The notes below the pieces were generated by a model. The model did not search any database, had not been told where the DNA came from, and saw nothing but the letters and a program-made list of their open reading frames with translations. The position numbers were made by a program, and so were the translations under genes. Of a stretch of DNA of 8,053 nucleotides, positions 1-6,506 are shown one piece after another. Within the stretch, counting starts at the first letter, position 1. Each line of letters starts with the position of its first letter. Origin of the DNA: Xanthobacteraceae bacterium (GTDB taxonomy: Bacteria; Pseudomonadota; Alphaproteobacteria; Rhizobiales; Xanthobacteraceae); the NCBI GenBank assembly GCA_030039655.1, contig JASHVC010000057.1, positions 1 through 8,053 of the forward strand, in the 5' to 3' direction.

Positions 1-683
1 AGGCTGGCGTCGACCGGTTGATCACGCCAAGTGAATTGTCCGTTGGCCGCGAAGGTGCGCGAGATCGAAGGCCAGGCGACCTGAAATTCCACATCATCGA
101 ATTGCTGGGTGAGCCGTTTTTGCGGGTCACGCACCACCACGGTGCCATCGTGGACGCCGATCTCCGAGAATGACGCACTGCGATTGGGATTTGGCTCAAA
201 AGCGCGGGCTAGCGCTGCGGCAAGGCCTGACCAGTTCGATCGGCCGTCAGGCAGGAGCGTGACGTTGATGGTCGGCCTGTTCAATGTCAGGTCGGCGATT
301 TCGATCCGGCCGGCGAGCAGCGGAAAGTAGCTCAGGCGGGCCGTGAGCTCATCGGCCACGGCGACCGGCTCTGAGCTGCCATCGTGCGCGAACAGAACGT
401 CGCGAAAGCTCACCGACGGGTGCGGAAACAGTGAGACCGAGACGCCGCCACGGAGCGTCGGGTCAAGACCCGTGACGGCATGGATCTCCGTCTTGACGGC
501 GTCGCGCACTGTCGCGGCCGGAACGAAGAACGGAAACATCATCAGGGTAACGAACAGGGCCGCAATGATGGTGCCGCCCGCTATCGCGAAACGCTTCAAG
601 CCAAAAGCCGCGGTCACTGCACGCGTTTCCGATGTTTCGGGGCCAAACCTGAGTGTCAGGCAGGCGGGATAAATCCCTGACAT
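1..683 (-). CDS. AsmA family protein, N-terminal part (runs off the left edge)
   Basis: The minus-strand frame is open from the ATG at 683 to the window edge and gives 227 residues with no stop. It has a short N-terminal tail and one hydrophobic segment (about residues 31-50, around IIAALFVTLMMFPFFVPA). Then comes the pattern typical of AsmA-like proteins: VRDAVKTEIHAVTGLDPTL, then a stretch with LSYFPLLAGRIEIADLTLNRPTI, and later SNWSGLA. AsmA/TamB-like proteins are inner-membrane anchored with a large periplasmic beta-rich body and are linked to outer-membrane lipid and protein homeostasis; members are usually 600 residues or more, so most of this one lies outside the window. The start is uncertain. 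ATG 683 has no clear ribosome-binding site, while GTG 617 has GGAA about 9 bases upstream and TTG 599 would give a more usual MKRF start. The family call is fairly safe; the exact substrate is unknown. Confidence 0.8.
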   Translation of the reverse strand, partial: MSGIYPACLTLRFGPETSETRAVTAAFGLKRFAIAGGTIIAALFVTLMMFPFFVPAATVRDAVKTEIHAVTGLDPTLRGGVSVSLFPHPSVSFRDVLFAHDGSSEPVAVADELTARLSYFPLLAGRIEIADLTLNRPTINVTLLPDGRSNWSGLAAALARAFEPNPNRSASFSEIGVHDGTVVVRDPQKRLTQQFDDVEFQVAWPSISRTFAANGQFTWRDQPVDAS

Positions 684-691
684 CTGTGTCA
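678..691. repeat. 14-bp inverted repeat at the AsmA-family start
   Basis: TGACA-TCTG-TGTCA is a perfect 5-bp inverted repeat with a 4-base spacer. It covers the ATG at 683 of the AsmA-family gene. It could be an operator or a small hairpin at the translation start, or chance; if it is an operator, a start further inside the gene would be more natural. Confidence 0.3.
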
Positions 692-788
692 GATTCGTGG
701 CCGGCGACGGGAGCTAAACCCTTGGGAATCGCGGGAAAAGCGAGGAAAACTTCGGGATTTCGGCGAGGCCCTGAGCTTTTATAGCCGG

Positions 789-808
789 CTGTGTTCTCGC
801 CGACACAG
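789..808 (-). terminator. Possible stem-loop just after the DUF1194 stop codon
   Basis: CTGTGT (789-794) and ACACAG (803-808) form a perfect 6-bp stem with an 8-base loop, starting four bases beyond the stop codon of the DUF1194 gene. There is no T-run after it in the minus direction, so it is not a standard intrinsic terminator; it may be a 3'-end stabilising hairpin. Confidence 0.3.
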
Positions 809-812
809 TGAT

Positions 813-1574
813 TTAGCGGGCGGATGCCGCTGCGGACGCCTGTTGGGGCAGCGGCTCGCGCGCCTGCGAGACCTCGGCGATCATCTTGTTAATAATTGCC
901 TCACCGAAAGTGTTGAAGTTCTTCGCCACCATCACGAAGGCGCCGGGTCCACCGACGACGTTGTTGCGGTAATAAGCCTCCAGGCCACCCGGCGGGTTGG
1001 TGTGGTCAGGATTCCACGACATCGGGTTCTCGCTGAGGATGGGCAGACCGTTAATGACGATGCCTCTGCTGACGGCTTCGTCGCGTAACGTGGTCACATC
1101 GCGGCCGGAATTGTTGGTGCCGTCGCCGGAGACGTCGATGGTGCGGCGCGCGGCCTGATAGGGCGCCAAAGCGAGCTGCGCCATCGCGAACTCGATGCCG
1201 CCGCTGATCGAAGTGCGATCGGCGAACGAGCGCGGCGCTTCGATCAGCCGGTCGCCGAAGCTTTTCGCCCCCTCAGCGTCGCTGATCATCGTCCAATCGA
1301 CCACGACCTTCTGGTTGCCGACGCCGGACCATTCGATAAGGATCACGCCGATGCGGCCGTTGCGGCCCGATTGAATGGCGTCGATCACGCGCGGATTGGA
1401 AAGCGCGGCGGCATATCCCTCACGCTGCAATTGGAATTTCGTGGCATCGACGCTGCGCGATACGTCAACGGCGAGTACCAACAGCAGATCGACTTGGTCG
1501 GCGGCGAACGCGACCGTGGGGATCAGCGCAGCGCAGAGCAAGAGCAAAGTTAGCAAGGTTCTGATGGCGCGCAT
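813..1574 (-). CDS. Exported DUF1194 (von Willebrand A-like) protein
   Basis: This 253-residue protein begins with a Sec signal peptide (basic MRAIR, a leucine-rich core, probable cut after AFA at residue 24), so it should act in the periplasm. The mature part starts directly with a von Willebrand A-type fold: LLLVLAVDVSRS carries a metal-ion-dependent adhesion motif (D37-x-S39-x-S41). Likely partner residues are T121 in the RTSISGG segment and D147 in the TIDVSGDG segment. The following RGIVINGLPIL and the GLEAYYRNNVVGGPGAFV region are characteristic of DUF1194 proteins. The length is normal for the family. ATG 1574 is preceded by GAGG with 8 bases of spacing, a good ribosome-binding site. 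The C-terminal 15 residues are Ala/Gln-rich and probably disordered. The biological role of DUF1194 is not established; metal-dependent protein binding is an inference from the motif. It lies between the kinase and AsmA-family genes on the same strand, with gaps of 136 and 129 bp. Confidence 0.9.
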   Translation of the reverse strand: MRAIRTLLTLLLLCAALIPTVAFAADQVDLLLVLAVDVSRSVDATKFQLQREGYAAALSNPRVIDAIQSGRNGRIGVILIEWSGVGNQKVVVDWTMISDAEGAKSFGDRLIEAPRSFADRTSISGGIEFAMAQLALAPYQAARRTIDVSGDGTNNSGRDVTTLRDEAVSRGIVINGLPILSENPMSWNPDHTNPPGGLEAYYRNNVVGGPGAFVMVAKNFNTFGEAIINKMIAEVSQAREPLPQQASAAASAR

Positions 1575-1710
1575 ACGCGGAGCCTCGTAGTCGAAAAAGG
1601 CGGAAATCCGACTGCTGCTATTCTAGCTGCTCCAATTTCACAAAAATACCGGTCGTGCCGCACAATCACGCGACCTTTGGATCGCGGCGCTGGGTGCAAC
1701 CCCGATGTCG

Positions 1711-4700
1711 TTAATGTCCGGCCAAGCGAGCCGAAGGGAATGTAATCTCCACCAGCGTGCCGGAGTTTGGCGCGCTCTTGATGGTGAAATTGGCGCGGTT
1801 CGCCTCGGCAAGCGCCTTGGTCAGCGGCAAGCCGAGACCGGTACCGCTGGAGCTCCAGCTTGGAGAGGTGGTGGTCTGCTGGAACGGATAAAGGATTGCA
1901 TCGATATCCTGTTCCCGCATGCCCACACCGTTGTCGCGGACGCGCAGCACCGCCTCGCCGCTGTCGGTGACCGCTGTCGACACGATCACTTGGCCGCCCG
2001 GACCGGTGAACTTGATGGCGTTCGATAACAGAGTGAGCACGATTTGGCGCAGCGATCGTGCGTCAGCCATCACGTGCAGCGGATTTGGAGCGAGTGCACT
2101 GCGGATGATGATGCGGGCGCGGTTAGCTTGTTGCTGCCCGATGGTCACACATTGCTGGGTCACGTCGTTGAGGTCGACGTTGGCGAAGGTCAGATCGAGC
2201 TGGCCACTCTCGATCTTGGAAAGATCCAGAAGATCGTTGAGCAGCGAGACCATTTGGGTCCCGGCCTCATGCATATCTTTGAGATATTCGCGGTAGCGAT
2301 CGTTGCCGATCGGGCCGAAGCGCTCGGCCATGATCACTTCGGCGAAGCCGATCATCGAATTCAGCGGTGTGCGAATTTCGTGACTGACCTTGGCGAGGAA
2401 GTCGGTTTTTGCTGCGGCTGCATTCTGCGCTTCGCGCTTGGCGGTCCGCTCGAAGCTTGTTCTCAGGTCGCGGATTTCATTCTCGAGAGTGCGGATTTCA
2501 TCTTCGGCGGCGCGGAGCGCGAGTTGCGCCGTGTGCTGGCGTTCGTCGGCTTGCGCGTTTGTTACGACGAGCGCTAGCGCCGATGCTCCGTCCCAGGGCA
2601 CCGTGAATAGCCGCCCTTCCACCGGCAGCTTTTCGCCTCGCCGTGTCATGATGGAAAGCTTTTTCGTTCCGTTGCTGTCGGCGAGCGCGTCGGCGCTGGG
2701 TTCGGCGAACAGGGTATCCAGCCCGCCCGCGCCGGCGAGCGCTTCGAAGCCGTCGTAGCCACTCCATTCGAGAAAATGCCGGTTGGCATAAAGCAGCGCA
2801 TCGTTGCGGAAGACCAGAATGCCAGCCGGGACCCGGTCGAGCAGCGCTTGCTCGCCGAGCGGCGCCCGTTGTGGCGGTGGCGCGATGTTGTCTTGTGTCG
2901 CGGTGTCTTGCGTCGCATTGTCTTGGATCGCGGCGGTAATGACCGGCGGAATATCGGCCGCAACGTGCGCCAGCGTCTCATTGGGCCTTGCGGTCTCGCT
3001 CGCGGGAGCGGTCGGTGCAGCCGCCGGTGCCGAGGCCCGCGGCGGATCCTGCTGCTCATCGGAGCGTAACTCTACGACAGAGCCATCGGCCGCCCCGGCC
3101 TCTTGGGTTCCGCCGAGCCGCGTGTTCAACTCCTGTGCCAGCTCCCGAAAAGCGCTGTGTTCGACGGGGCTGAGGCTTGGCGCCTTCACGTCCGGCGCGG
3201 TCGCCGCGCGGAAAGGCACCACATTGGCCGTCGGTGCCGCGACAGCAGGCGTCGGCCGTTGCTGCATTGCCGGTTCAGCTGAAGGCTCCGCTTTGTCAGT
3301 GGCGGCCGGCGACGGCAGTTGCAGCGTGGCAACGGGCGTCGGGATGGCGGCAGGATTTTTCGGCGCTGGCGCCACGGTCGTTGCACGCCGCGCTTGCGGC
3401 GTCGACATGAAGCCGATCGGCCGCGCCCGACGGACGCGCGCTAATTGATTGATCCGCGCGATGTCGCGGCACACGCCAAAGCCGCGATAGCCGCCGAAGG
3501 CGTGGTCGCGATCGAACACCGGAAGACCTGACAGTTCGACGGGCAGCCGCTCGTTCGAATCGTCAACCGGCCAGAAAATCTGAACGCCGCTCCATGTCTC
3601 TTGCGTTGCGATCGCGCGCGCGACCTGATCGTTCGGATCAAGGTTCATCTCGTTCGCGATCTCTCTCCAGAAGCGACCGCAGGCCGCGATCGTGCGCGGG
3701 CCGACGAGTTCCATGAATTCATCTGATCCGACCACGAAGCGGCTGTCAGCATCCATGTGCCAGACAAAGCGCAGCGGATGTCGGCGTTCGGAGATCAGGA
3801 TCTCATTGGAGCTGTCGTGGTGCGTTGGCGGAGGCTCCGGCGCGGCGGCTGCCCCGGCCTCGATCGGTTCTTCCTCTTCGTCGTCGGCCGCACCGGTAGA
3901 CGTCAGCTCGGACACAGCCAGTTCAGTGACCGTGATCGGTGCACCGTGCGAAGCAGCTTCGTCGAGCGCCGGCAGTGGCTCGGTTGCGGTTAGCTCCGCC
4001 GCTTCGTCGACCGCAGCCTCGTGAGGCGCAGTTTGGTCGAGAGCCGCTGACAGCTCGGTTTCGTTTGACGGCACTGCTTCCGCGACCGGCGCATCGGGTG
4101 GCGCAGTAGGTTCCTCGGCGGGAGCCGGTGTGGCGACAGCGGCTGATGGAGCCGGAGCGTAAACCTCGGGCACCGGCGCCGCTTCGACCTGTTGGCTGCT
4201 AGGCTCGATAGGGGCGGTCACGACTGCCGTTTTCGGCTGCGTCGGCCAGGTGAGCGCCAGCACGCACGATTCGTCTTTTCCAAGACGCAGCGCGGACACC
4301 TCGAAGGGGATTTGACCCATATAAGCTACGCCGTCGGCATGGCCGTCGCGGAGCGCCCGCGCGGCGAGCGCATCGATGCCGAGCGCTGACAAACTCGCGG
4401 TTCCGTTCAGGCGCTGCAGTGCCGCCGCGTTAGCATGGAGGCGCGTACCGTCCGGCGCAAACGCCGCAACTGCCCCCGCGCTATCGGCAAAGAGTTGACG
4501 TGCCCGTTCGGCAAGCGGCAGCGAAGGTCCCGCTCGCTCTGTGGCGATAACGAGAATTCCAGGTGTGCCATCCAACAAAGAGATGCGCGAGCACGCGCAC
4601 ATGAGCGCGCCGCCGAGTCCCGCGCCAAAGCCGCGCAGGCGCGCAAGCCGCTCCTGTCCTGACGGCGGCAGCGTATTTGACAGGCGAAGGATCTGAACGG

Positions 4701-4899
4701 CGGAGGGGTCGCCCGCGCCAAAGCGCGCATTGTTGAGTTCCGCCGCCTTCGCAGCGCCAAAGATCGCCGCCCCGACTGCGTTGCTCCATAGAATGAGCGT
4801 CGCGTCGGTGCTCCACAGCCAAGCCGGCCATGGGCTCGTCGCCAGCGCCGCGATTCGCGGGATCTGCAGTGGGGCGAGGTCGGAGTCGAGTAACGGCAT
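1711..4899 (-). CDS. Soluble multi-PAS sensor histidine kinase, PdhS/PleC/DivJ-like
   Basis: This 1062-residue protein has no signal peptide or membrane segment, so it should be cytoplasmic. In order: PAS-like segments (about 20-115 and 130-225), an Ala/Pro/Glu-rich linker (about 225-360), a PAS domain (about 365-485), a second Ala/Pro/Thr-rich linker (about 495-680), a PAS domain starting at LLDRVPAGILVF (about 685-790), and a coiled coil (about 795-838). HisKA follows with KVSHEIRTPLNS (phospho-acceptor H840). The ATPase domain has the N box LLSNAIKF (N960), G1 box DNGVGM (D989) and G2 box GTGLG (1019-1023). All catalytic motifs are intact and no receiver domain is fused. The region after the histidine (MAERFGPIG, LLNDLLDLSKIESG) resembles PdhS, PleC and DivJ, which control the response regulator DivK and hence cell-cycle asymmetry. 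Brucella PdhS is likewise soluble and of similar length. The kinase call is secure; DivK control is inference. ATG 4899 has only a weak GAG upstream, so the start is moderately sure. Confidence 0.93.
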   Translation of the reverse strand: MPLLDSDLAPLQIPRIAALATSPWPAWLWSTDATLILWSNAVGAAIFGAAKAAELNNARFGAGDPSAVQILRLSNTLPPSGQERLARLRGFGAGLGGALMCACSRISLLDGTPGILVIATERAGPSLPLAERARQLFADSAGAVAAFAPDGTRLHANAAALQRLNGTASLSALGIDALAARALRDGHADGVAYMGQIPFEVSALRLGKDESCVLALTWPTQPKTAVVTAPIEPSSQQVEAAPVPEVYAPAPSAAVATPAPAEEPTAPPDAPVAEAVPSNETELSAALDQTAPHEAAVDEAAELTATEPLPALDEAASHGAPITVTELAVSELTSTGAADDEEEEPIEAGAAAAPEPPPTHHDSSNEILISERRHPLRFVWHMDADSRFVVGSDEFMELVGPRTIAACGRFWREIANEMNLDPNDQVARAIATQETWSGVQIFWPVDDSNERLPVELSGLPVFDRDHAFGGYRGFGVCRDIARINQLARVRRARPIGFMSTPQARRATTVAPAPKNPAAIPTPVATLQLPSPAATDKAEPSAEPAMQQRPTPAVAAPTANVVPFRAATAPDVKAPSLSPVEHSAFRELAQELNTRLGGTQEAGAADGSVVELRSDEQQDPPRASAPAAAPTAPASETARPNETLAHVAADIPPVITAAIQDNATQDTATQDNIAPPPQRAPLGEQALLDRVPAGILVFRNDALLYANRHFLEWSGYDGFEALAGAGGLDTLFAEPSADALADSNGTKKLSIMTRRGEKLPVEGRLFTVPWDGASALALVVTNAQADERQHTAQLALRAAEDEIRTLENEIRDLRTSFERTAKREAQNAAAAKTDFLAKVSHEIRTPLNSMIGFAEVIMAERFGPIGNDRYREYLKDMHEAGTQMVSLLNDLLDLSKIESGQLDLTFANVDLNDVTQQCVTIGQQQANRARIIIRSALAPNPLHVMADARSLRQIVLTLLSNAIKFTGPGGQVIVSTAVTDSGEAVLRVRDNGVGMREQDIDAILYPFQQTTTSPSWSSSGTGLGLPLTKALAEANRANFTIKSAPNSGTLVEITFPSARLAGH
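2888..2932 (-). repeat. Three 15-bp tandem repeats inside the kinase linker
   Basis: Units at 2888-2902, 2903-2917 and 2918-2932 share the pattern (T/G)TGTCTTG(T/C/G)(G/A)TCGC(G/A). On the coding strand they give the reading IQDNATQDTATQDN, about residues 656-670 of the histidine kinase, shortly before its last PAS domain. The period is a multiple of three, so gain or loss of a unit would keep the frame. Confidence 0.75.
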
Positions 4900-4990
4900 T
4901 CGGCGGAGCTCGTTTGCCTAAGGAATTCTTAATAATGCGGGCGTTTTACGGCGTCCATCGAACAACAGCTTGCTCCGCGTTCAAGGCGCA

Positions 4991-5056
4991 GTAAGGTTAA
5001 TTTGCCAACAGACCGGTAACGTTAATGTGGCGCAAACTGGTAACGTTAATTTGGCG
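4991..5056. repeat. Three imperfect 24/25-bp direct repeats
   Basis: Units begin at 4991, 5016 and 5040, giving periods of 25 and 24 bp. The shared core is GTAA(C/G)GTTAAT(T/G)TG(G/C)C. Units two and three agree at 16 of the first 17 positions and unit one agrees with unit three at 14 of 17. Units two and three contain the 8-bp palindrome TAACGTTA. The arrangement, just upstream of the first phasin and about 100 bp from the divergent kinase start, suggests repeated binding sites for a regulator; which one is not known to me. Confidence 0.65.
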
Positions 5057-5068
5057 TACAAATAAGCA

Positions 5069-5089
5069 GCGCAGCGCCCCGCGCTGTGC
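5069..5089 (+). promoter_or_regulatory. GC-rich hairpin upstream of the first phasin
   Basis: GCGCAGCGC (5069-5077), a CCC loop, and GCGCTGTGC (5081-5089) form a 9-bp stem with one G-U pair. It lies 62 bp before the phasin start and could be part of the mRNA leader or an operator. No T-run follows, so it is not a terminator. Confidence 0.35.
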
Positions 5090-5151
5090 GTTGTGTCGTG
5101 GGGTGATGGTAATTTCGTGTTAGGACAATGCGTGCGCCAAGGAGGATGGAG

Positions 5152-5535
5152 ATGGCGAAGGACCCTTTCGAGCAATTTGCAATTCCTAACGAGATGCGTT
5201 CGTTCGCCGAGCAGAGCGTGACGCAGGCGCGTAAGGCGTTCGAGGGCTTTATCCAGGCCGCCAACCAGGCCGTTGGGCAGATGCGTGGGCAAGCTGAGGC
5301 GGCCCATAGCGGCGCCAGCGAGATCGCCCACAAGTCCATGGAATACGCGGAGAAGAACGTGACGGCGACGTTCGACTTTGCTCAGCGGCTCATGCGCGCC
5401 AAGGACGCTGCCGAAGTCATGGGACTGCAGTCGGAGTTTCTCGGCCGACAGATGCAGGCGCTCTCCGCGCAGGTCCAGGAACTGGGGCAGAGCGCGGCCA
5501 AAATGGTGGTCGACCCCGCCAAGCCAAAGTCTTGA
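5152..5535 (+). CDS. Phasin family protein (first of two)
   Basis: This 127-residue protein begins MAKDPFEQFAIPNEMRSFAEQ. It continues as one long amphipathic alpha-helical stretch (QARKAFEGFIQAANQAVGQM, then AEKNVTATFDFAQRLMRAKD, then LQSEFLGRQMQALSAQVQEL), the typical layout of small alphaproteobacterial phasins. Phasins coat PHA (for example PHB) granules in the cytoplasm, controlling granule size and number. There is no signal peptide or membrane segment. The start was chosen because a near-perfect ribosome-binding site AAGGAGG (5139-5145) sits 6 bases before ATG 5152. The in-frame ATGs at 5128 and 5146 lie before or directly against that site and are unlikely. A second phasin gene follows on the same strand after 259 bp with its own promoter. 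No convincing terminator separates them. Some phasin-like proteins bind membranes or other partners rather than PHA, so granule binding is inference from the family. Confidence 0.9.
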   Translation: MAKDPFEQFAIPNEMRSFAEQSVTQARKAFEGFIQAANQAVGQMRGQAEAAHSGASEIAHKSMEYAEKNVTATFDFAQRLMRAKDAAEVMGLQSEFLGRQMQALSAQVQELGQSAAKMVVDPAKPKS

Positions 5536-5579
5536 TTCCTTGCCCCTAAGGCGCCAGGAACCGCCGTCATTTCAGCCTT

Positions 5580-5607
5580 TTGAGATTTTTGTGCAACGCA
5601 ATATATT
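5580..5607 (+). promoter_or_regulatory. Sigma70-like promoter of the second phasin
   Basis: TTGAGA (5580-5585) and TATATT (5602-5607) match the -35 and -10 consensus at 5 of 6 positions each, with a 16-bp spacer. Transcription would begin near 5614, leaving a leader of about 180 bases before ATG 5795. The two PhaR-like boxes lie in the spacer and just downstream of the -10, where a bound repressor would block RNA polymerase. Confidence 0.6.
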
Positions 5608-5624
5608 TCTATTGCAATGCACCA
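5589..5624. promoter_or_regulatory. Paired PhaR-like operator (two opposed TGC-N3-GCA boxes)
   Basis: Box one reads TGCGTTGCACAA on the minus strand (5600-5589). Box two reads TGCAATGCACCA on the plus strand (5613-5624). From memory, the motif reported for the Bradyrhizobium PHA regulator PhaR is TGCRNYGCASMA, and both boxes match it at every position. Their centres (5596 and 5617) are 21 bp apart, two helical turns, and together they form a larger imperfect inverted repeat. They overlap the promoter of the second phasin. PhaR homologues repress phasin genes and are released when PHA granules form; regulation here is inferred. Confidence 0.65.
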
Positions 5625-5794
5625 AAGAAATTGCTATGTGATTCGCTGGAAGGACACCCTGGGCTTGGACCATTTTGAGTTCGGCTGTCGGGGTCTGCAT
5701 TTGGAAGGTCGGCCTTGCGCGACGGGCGGCGAGGCCAAGCGAAAAATCTCACGTGAGACAGCCCAAGCGCAAGGAACGAACCAGGACACGTATC

Positions 5795-6289
5795 ATGGCG
5801 GAAACCGCTACGACTTCCCCGAAAATGAAGAGCAAGCCGGTATCAAGCGCATTCGAGATGCCGAAATTCGAGATGCCCAAGTTTGACATGCCGAAGGTCG
5901 AAATGCCGGCCGCTTTCCGCGAGTTCGCGGAGCGCGGCGTGGCTCAGGCCAAGGACACCTACGAGAAGATGAAGGCGGTGGCCGAAGAGGCGACCGACGT
6001 GCTGGAAACCACCTACTCGACCGCCAGCAAGGGCGCGTCTGATTACGGCCTGAAGGTGATCGAGGCGGCGCGGGTCAACACCAACGCGGCGTTTGATTAT
6101 GCTGGCGAGCTGCTCGCAGCTAAGACTTTGTCGGAAGTCATCGAACTGTCCAGCGCGCATGCGCGCAAGCAGTTCGAGGCGCTCACCCGGCAGAGCAAGG
6201 AACTCAGCGCGCTGGCGCAGAAGGTTGCGACCGACACCGCCGAGCCGATCAAGACCGGCATGAACAAGGCGTTTGCCAAGGTTGCCTGA
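5795..6289 (+). CDS. Phasin family protein (second of two), with N-terminal MPKF repeats
   Basis: This 164-residue cytoplasmic protein has a flexible N-terminus, a short repeat (residues 20-38, around FEMPKFEMPKFDMPKVEMP) and then a phasin helical body. The body starts at AAFREFAERGVAQAKDTYEK and continues through VLETTYSTASKGASDYGLKV, NTNAAFDYAGELLAAK and HARKQFEALTRQSKELSALA. The NTNAAFDYAGELL-AK and ARKQFEALTRQ stretches are typical of alphaproteobacterial phasins (phasin_2 type). It should coat PHA granules. The frame is open further upstream from 5675, but ATG 5795 is preferred because AGGA (5783-5786) lies 8 bases upstream, the protein then has normal phasin length, and the extra upstream residues are Arg-rich and unlike phasin. 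Its leader carries a promoter with PhaR-like boxes, and a strong terminator follows the stop. It differs clearly from the first phasin in sequence and length, so the pair is not a recent duplication. Confidence 0.92.
   Translation: MAETATTSPKMKSKPVSSAFEMPKFEMPKFDMPKVEMPAAFREFAERGVAQAKDTYEKMKAVAEEATDVLETTYSTASKGASDYGLKVIEAARVNTNAAFDYAGELLAAKTLSEVIELSSAHARKQFEALTRQSKELSALAQKVATDTAEPIKTGMNKAFAKVA
5852..5908 (+). repeat. 15-bp tandem repeat encoding MPKF units in the second phasin
   Basis: Units at 5852-5866, 5867-5881, 5882-5896 and a shortened one at 5897-5908 encode FEMPK, FEMPK, FDMPK and VEMP. The first two differ at two bases only, while the later ones have drifted mostly at synonymous positions, which suggests that the peptide repeat is kept by selection. 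Confidence 0.85.
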
Positions 6290-6333
6290 GCGGCGCCATC
6301 CGGCGACGCAAACGCAGCAATTTCGTGTGAGGC

Positions 6334-6363
6334 AAGCCCGGGTCTCGGCCCGGGCTTTTGTTT
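6334..6363 (+). terminator. Rho-independent terminator after the second phasin
   Basis: AAGCCCGGG (6334-6342) and CCCGGGCTT (6349-6357) form a perfect 9-bp stem around the loop TCTCGG, followed by TTGTTT. It lies 44 bases after the phasin stop and ends that transcript before the tRNA gene. Confidence 0.9.
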
Positions 6364-6445
6364 GCCTGCGGCCCTTTGAGCACTTTCCTCCTGAGGGTAC
6401 CTCCCGCAGGCCGATAAGCTTTGGCGCGGCCTCATCTCGCCCACC

Positions 6446-6474
6446 TTGCTAAATCCGCGCCGTGCTCATAGGTT
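6446..6474 (+). promoter_or_regulatory. Candidate promoter of tRNA-His
   Basis: TTGCTA (6446-6451), a 17-bp spacer and TAGGTT (6469-6474) give a moderate sigma70-like match. A GC-rich stretch follows at the expected start site near 6481, as is common for stringently controlled stable-RNA promoters, and would leave a leader of about 26 bases before the tRNA. The upstream terminator means the tRNA needs a promoter of its own. Confidence 0.4.
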
Positions 6475-6506
6475 TTGCGCGCTTGCGCCAGAGCGCAACC
6501 GAGCGT

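Larger units (their letters stand above)
4900..5151. other. Divergent intergenic region between kinase and first phasin
   Basis: These 252 bp separate two genes that are transcribed away from each other, so they must hold both promoters. I see no convincing -35/-10 pair for either gene. The notable contents are three direct repeats (4991-5056), a GC-rich hairpin (5069-5089) and a strong ribosome-binding site for the phasin (5139-5145). No full CtrA site (TTAA-N7-TTAA) was found, although several single TTAA half-sites occur in the repeats. Confidence 0.6.

Noticed and set aside
109..680. Plus-strand open frames at the left end
   Set aside because: They are antisense to a continuous minus-strand frame with clear AsmA-family features.
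1705..4389. Several plus-strand open frames of 65-214 codons opposite the histidine kinase
   Set aside because: High-GC shadow frames; the minus-strand kinase has all catalytic motifs and accounts for the open reading.
4991..5056. CRISPR array or replication-origin iterons
   Set aside because: Only three imperfect units without unique spacers, with no cas genes, replication initiator or DnaA boxes nearby.
4900..5060. CtrA binding site upstream of the kinase
   Set aside because: TTAA half-sites occur but none is paired with the TTAA-N7-TTAA spacing.
4981..5331. Minus-strand open frame of 116 codons antisense to the first phasin, with a repeated TLPVC peptide
   Set aside because: The peptide repeat only reflects the intergenic DNA repeats, and the rest is the shadow of the phasin gene; no ribosome-binding site or family resemblance.
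5536..5579. Terminator between the two phasins
   Set aside because: Only short weak arms (TTCCT/AGGAA or GGCG/CGCC) without a proper stem plus T-run; read-through cannot be excluded.
5675..5794. Upstream extension of the second phasin by 40 codons
   Set aside because: The extra residues are Arg-rich and unlike phasins, while ATG 5795 has a well-placed AGGA.
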